Below, one piece after another: positions 5,444-6,518 of a stretch of 6,518 nt of DNA. Positions within the stretch are counted from its first letter, which is position 1, and each line of letters starts with the position of its first letter. The translations under genes were made by a program, and so were the position numbers. Origin of the DNA: Treponema sp. Lineage in GTDB: Bacteria > Spirochaetota > Spirochaetia > Treponematales > Breznakiellaceae. The stretch lies in assembly GCA_031259345.1 (NCBI GenBank), contig JAIRLQ010000470.1, positions 1 through 6,518 of the forward strand, given 5' to 3'. The notes beneath the pieces are model-generated. The model made no database searches. It saw only the letters and a list, made by a program, of their open reading frames with translations, and had not been told where the DNA came from.

Positions 5444-6054
5444 GCCGCTTGTTTGGCCGCGGCTTTGGCAAGGCCCCGTTTGGCGATCTTGCCCCGTACT
5501 ACTGCCGATGTCTGCTGATCCCCAAGGTAAACCTGGATTTTTTTGATATTGCTTTTGGTCTCGGGGATTTTAATTTTTTCAAACAGATTGACCCGCTGGG
5601 TGGTAACCCGCAGTTCGTGGTCAAGCCGCTTCCGCTGTTCCTCTACCACCTGGGCTTCAAGATCAAGCAGAAAAACCTGCTTCATGCGCTCAAGCGCCAG
5701 ATCCAGCCACAGGGGCATTGCCACAAGATCGTAAAGGGCGGTTTCAAATTCGGCGCCCTCAAAAATGGGGATAGCAACGCCGGCTATATTCCCCTGGGAA
5801 GTTTTAATCCGGGTAATTTTAAGGATCTGTGGGGTAAAGACATCTTTTTCGCCGAATACCGCGATCCAGGATTTAAACACACTGTCAACCCGTTCTTTTT
5901 CATCCCTCAGTTCTTTAATGCGGATTTCCGTACCTCGGATTTCAGCCTGAAGCTGCTGCTTTTTAAGCATCAGGGTAGGCAGATACCTCTGGTACATTTT
6001 GAGGGAATCTTTTTGCTTTTTAAGCTCGTTTTTGGTGAGCTTTATTTTCGCCAT
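5431..6054 (-). CDS. atpD: V-type ATP synthase/ATPase subunit D (central rotor shaft)
   Basis: Subunit D is the coiled-coil central stalk that turns inside the A3B3 head and transmits torque to the K ring. The 207-residue length fits the family. The N-terminus (LTKNELKKQKDSLKMYQRYL, then PTLMLKKQQLQ) is the hallmark D motif and forms the first half of an antiparallel coiled coil (about residues 2-66). A short globular segment follows (about 67-115). The C-terminal coiled coil contains the second conserved block TTQRVNLFEKIKIPETKSNI (151-170), then KKIQVYLGDQQ. The tail is Ala/Lys/Gly-rich. The ATG at 6054 was chosen because it has a Shine-Dalgarno (AGGA, 6 nt) and begins at the conserved N-terminus. 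The gene sits between atpB (8-bp gap) and atpI (4-bp gap), as in other spirochaete V-ATPase operons. No oddities are seen. Confidence 0.97.
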   Translation of the reverse strand: MAKIKLTKNELKKQKDSLKMYQRYLPTLMLKKQQLQAEIRGTEIRIKELRDEKERVDSVFKSWIAVFGEKDVFTPQILKITRIKTSQGNIAGVAIPIFEGAEFETALYDLVAMPLWLDLALERMKQVFLLDLEAQVVEEQRKRLDHELRVTTQRVNLFEKIKIPETKSNIKKIQVYLGDQQTSAVVRGKIAKRGLAKAAAKQAAGGA

Positions 6055-6066
6055 GTATTATCCTAG
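6055..6066 (-). promoter_or_regulatory. Ribosome binding site of atpD, overlapping the atpB stop
   Basis: On the minus strand, AGGA (complement of 6061-6064) overlaps the TAG stop of atpB. It lies 6 nt before the atpD ATG. The placement supports translational coupling of B and D and confirms the atpD start. Confidence 0.6.
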
Positions 6067-6518
6067 TCCTTTTTTGGCCAAAACTTTGAAATCAACTCTG
6101 TCCGCAAGCCGGTTTCTTCGGGGCTGAAACAGTCCGCAAGGATTTCCCAGCCCAGGTCAAGGGCCCGCTCCAGGGGAATGTTCACCGAAAGATCCATCAT
6201 CTGTTTTTCAAACATCTCGCCATATTTTAAAAGCTTCTCGTCCCAGGCGCTCATGATAAAGCCCATGGCCTTTTTTTCCATAGTGTCTTTGTAGGCTGAA
6301 TAGAGCTTGATCATACCGTCCATAATCGCCCGGTGGTCGGGCCGGGTTTTGCCGTTTACCTGCTGTTTAAGCCGGGACAGTGAACCAAAAGGCTCGATAC
6401 GGCCGTTTTTAAGATAATACTGGCCTTCGGTGATGTAGCCCGTATTGTCGGGCACCGGATGGGTTACATCGTCCCCGGGCATGGTAGTTACCCCAAGGAT
6501 GGTGATGGATCCCGCGGT
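6063..6518 (-). CDS. atpB: V-type ATP synthase/ATPase subunit B, C-terminal part (5' end outside window)
   Basis: This is the non-catalytic nucleotide-binding subunit that alternates with subunit A in the cytoplasmic A3B3 head of the V-type ATPase. Only the last 151 codons are present; the frame stays open to the right edge, and the family is usually about 430-470 residues, so roughly 280 or more are missing. The fragment begins with TAGSITILGVTTMPGDDVTH and runs into the B-subunit signature PVPDNTGYITEGQ (fragment residues 21-33). SLSRL (46-50) carries the Arg that serves in the family as the arginine finger reaching into the A-subunit site; the usual Pro before it (PSLSRLM) is Gly here. KTRPDH (57-62) and an all-helical C-terminal domain follow. 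The gene ends in TAG, 8 bp before atpD. The identification is very secure from motif content and from the D-I-K genes downstream. The internal Met at 6482 is not a start, because conserved B sequence continues upstream of it. Confidence 0.96.
   Translation of the reverse strand, partial: TAGSITILGVTTMPGDDVTHPVPDNTGYITEGQYYLKNGRIEPFGSLSRLKQQVNGKTRPDHRAIMDGMIKLYSAYKDTMEKKAMGFIMSAWDEKLLKYGEMFEKQMMDLSVNIPLERALDLGWEILADCFSPEETGLRTELISKFWPKKD

Noticed and set aside
5427..5471. Longer N-terminus for atpI starting at 5471
   Set aside because: It would overlap atpD by about 40 bp and add an atypical basic leader; the ATG at 5426 has a Shine-Dalgarno and the expected MIVPMKK beginning.
5449..6066. A 205-codon plus-strand open frame opposite atpD
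   Set aside because: It lies fully antisense to a well-conserved atpD gene, has no recognisable motifs and is explained as a frame shadow.

Overview
This window is a stretch of minus-strand operon from a spirochaete, most likely a Treponema-like organism. The clearest evidence is the V-type (A/V) ATPase gene order B-D-I-K. Read right to left on the minus strand, it matches the tail of the spirochaetal E-x-A-B-D-I-K operon as I recall it from Treponema and Borrelia, where no recognisable F, C or G gene lies between D and I. The fairly high GC content and the repeat-rich intergenic DNA fit a free-living or gut-associated Treponema better than a host-restricted pathogen; that placement is inference.

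Layout, from right (upstream) to left (downstream). Positions 6518-6063 hold the C-terminal third of the V-ATPase catalytic-head subunit B, cut by the window edge. Subunit D (6054-5431) follows after 8 bp. Subunit I, the membrane stator subunit (5426-3393), follows after 4 bp. A 194-bp gap comes next, containing four inverted repeats, and then subunit K, the rotor-ring proteolipid (3198-2764). A 29-bp gap with a small hairpin leads to ispG (2734-1565), an iron-sulphur enzyme of the MEP isoprenoid pathway. A predicted exported TPR-like protein (1584-406) overlaps the end of ispG by 20 bp and ends the run. All six genes point the same way and no convincing internal promoter is visible, so they may be one transcription unit.

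The left 405 bp contain no supported gene. They hold a 21-bp-period tandem array running off the left edge (1-159), two copies of a GC-rich element of about 37 bp (191-227 and 366-402), a 10-bp inverted repeat (253-292) and terminator-like hairpins reading out of the TPR gene.

B (with A, outside the window) forms the ATP-hydrolysing head, D is the central shaft, I is the stator channel and K is the ion-carrying ring. K retains the set of side chains that bind Na+ in the Enterococcus hirae NtpK ring, so the enzyme may be Na+-coupled. The three most interesting non-coding signals are the hairpin cluster just ahead of atpK, the 21-bp array and the duplicated GC-rich element after the last gene.
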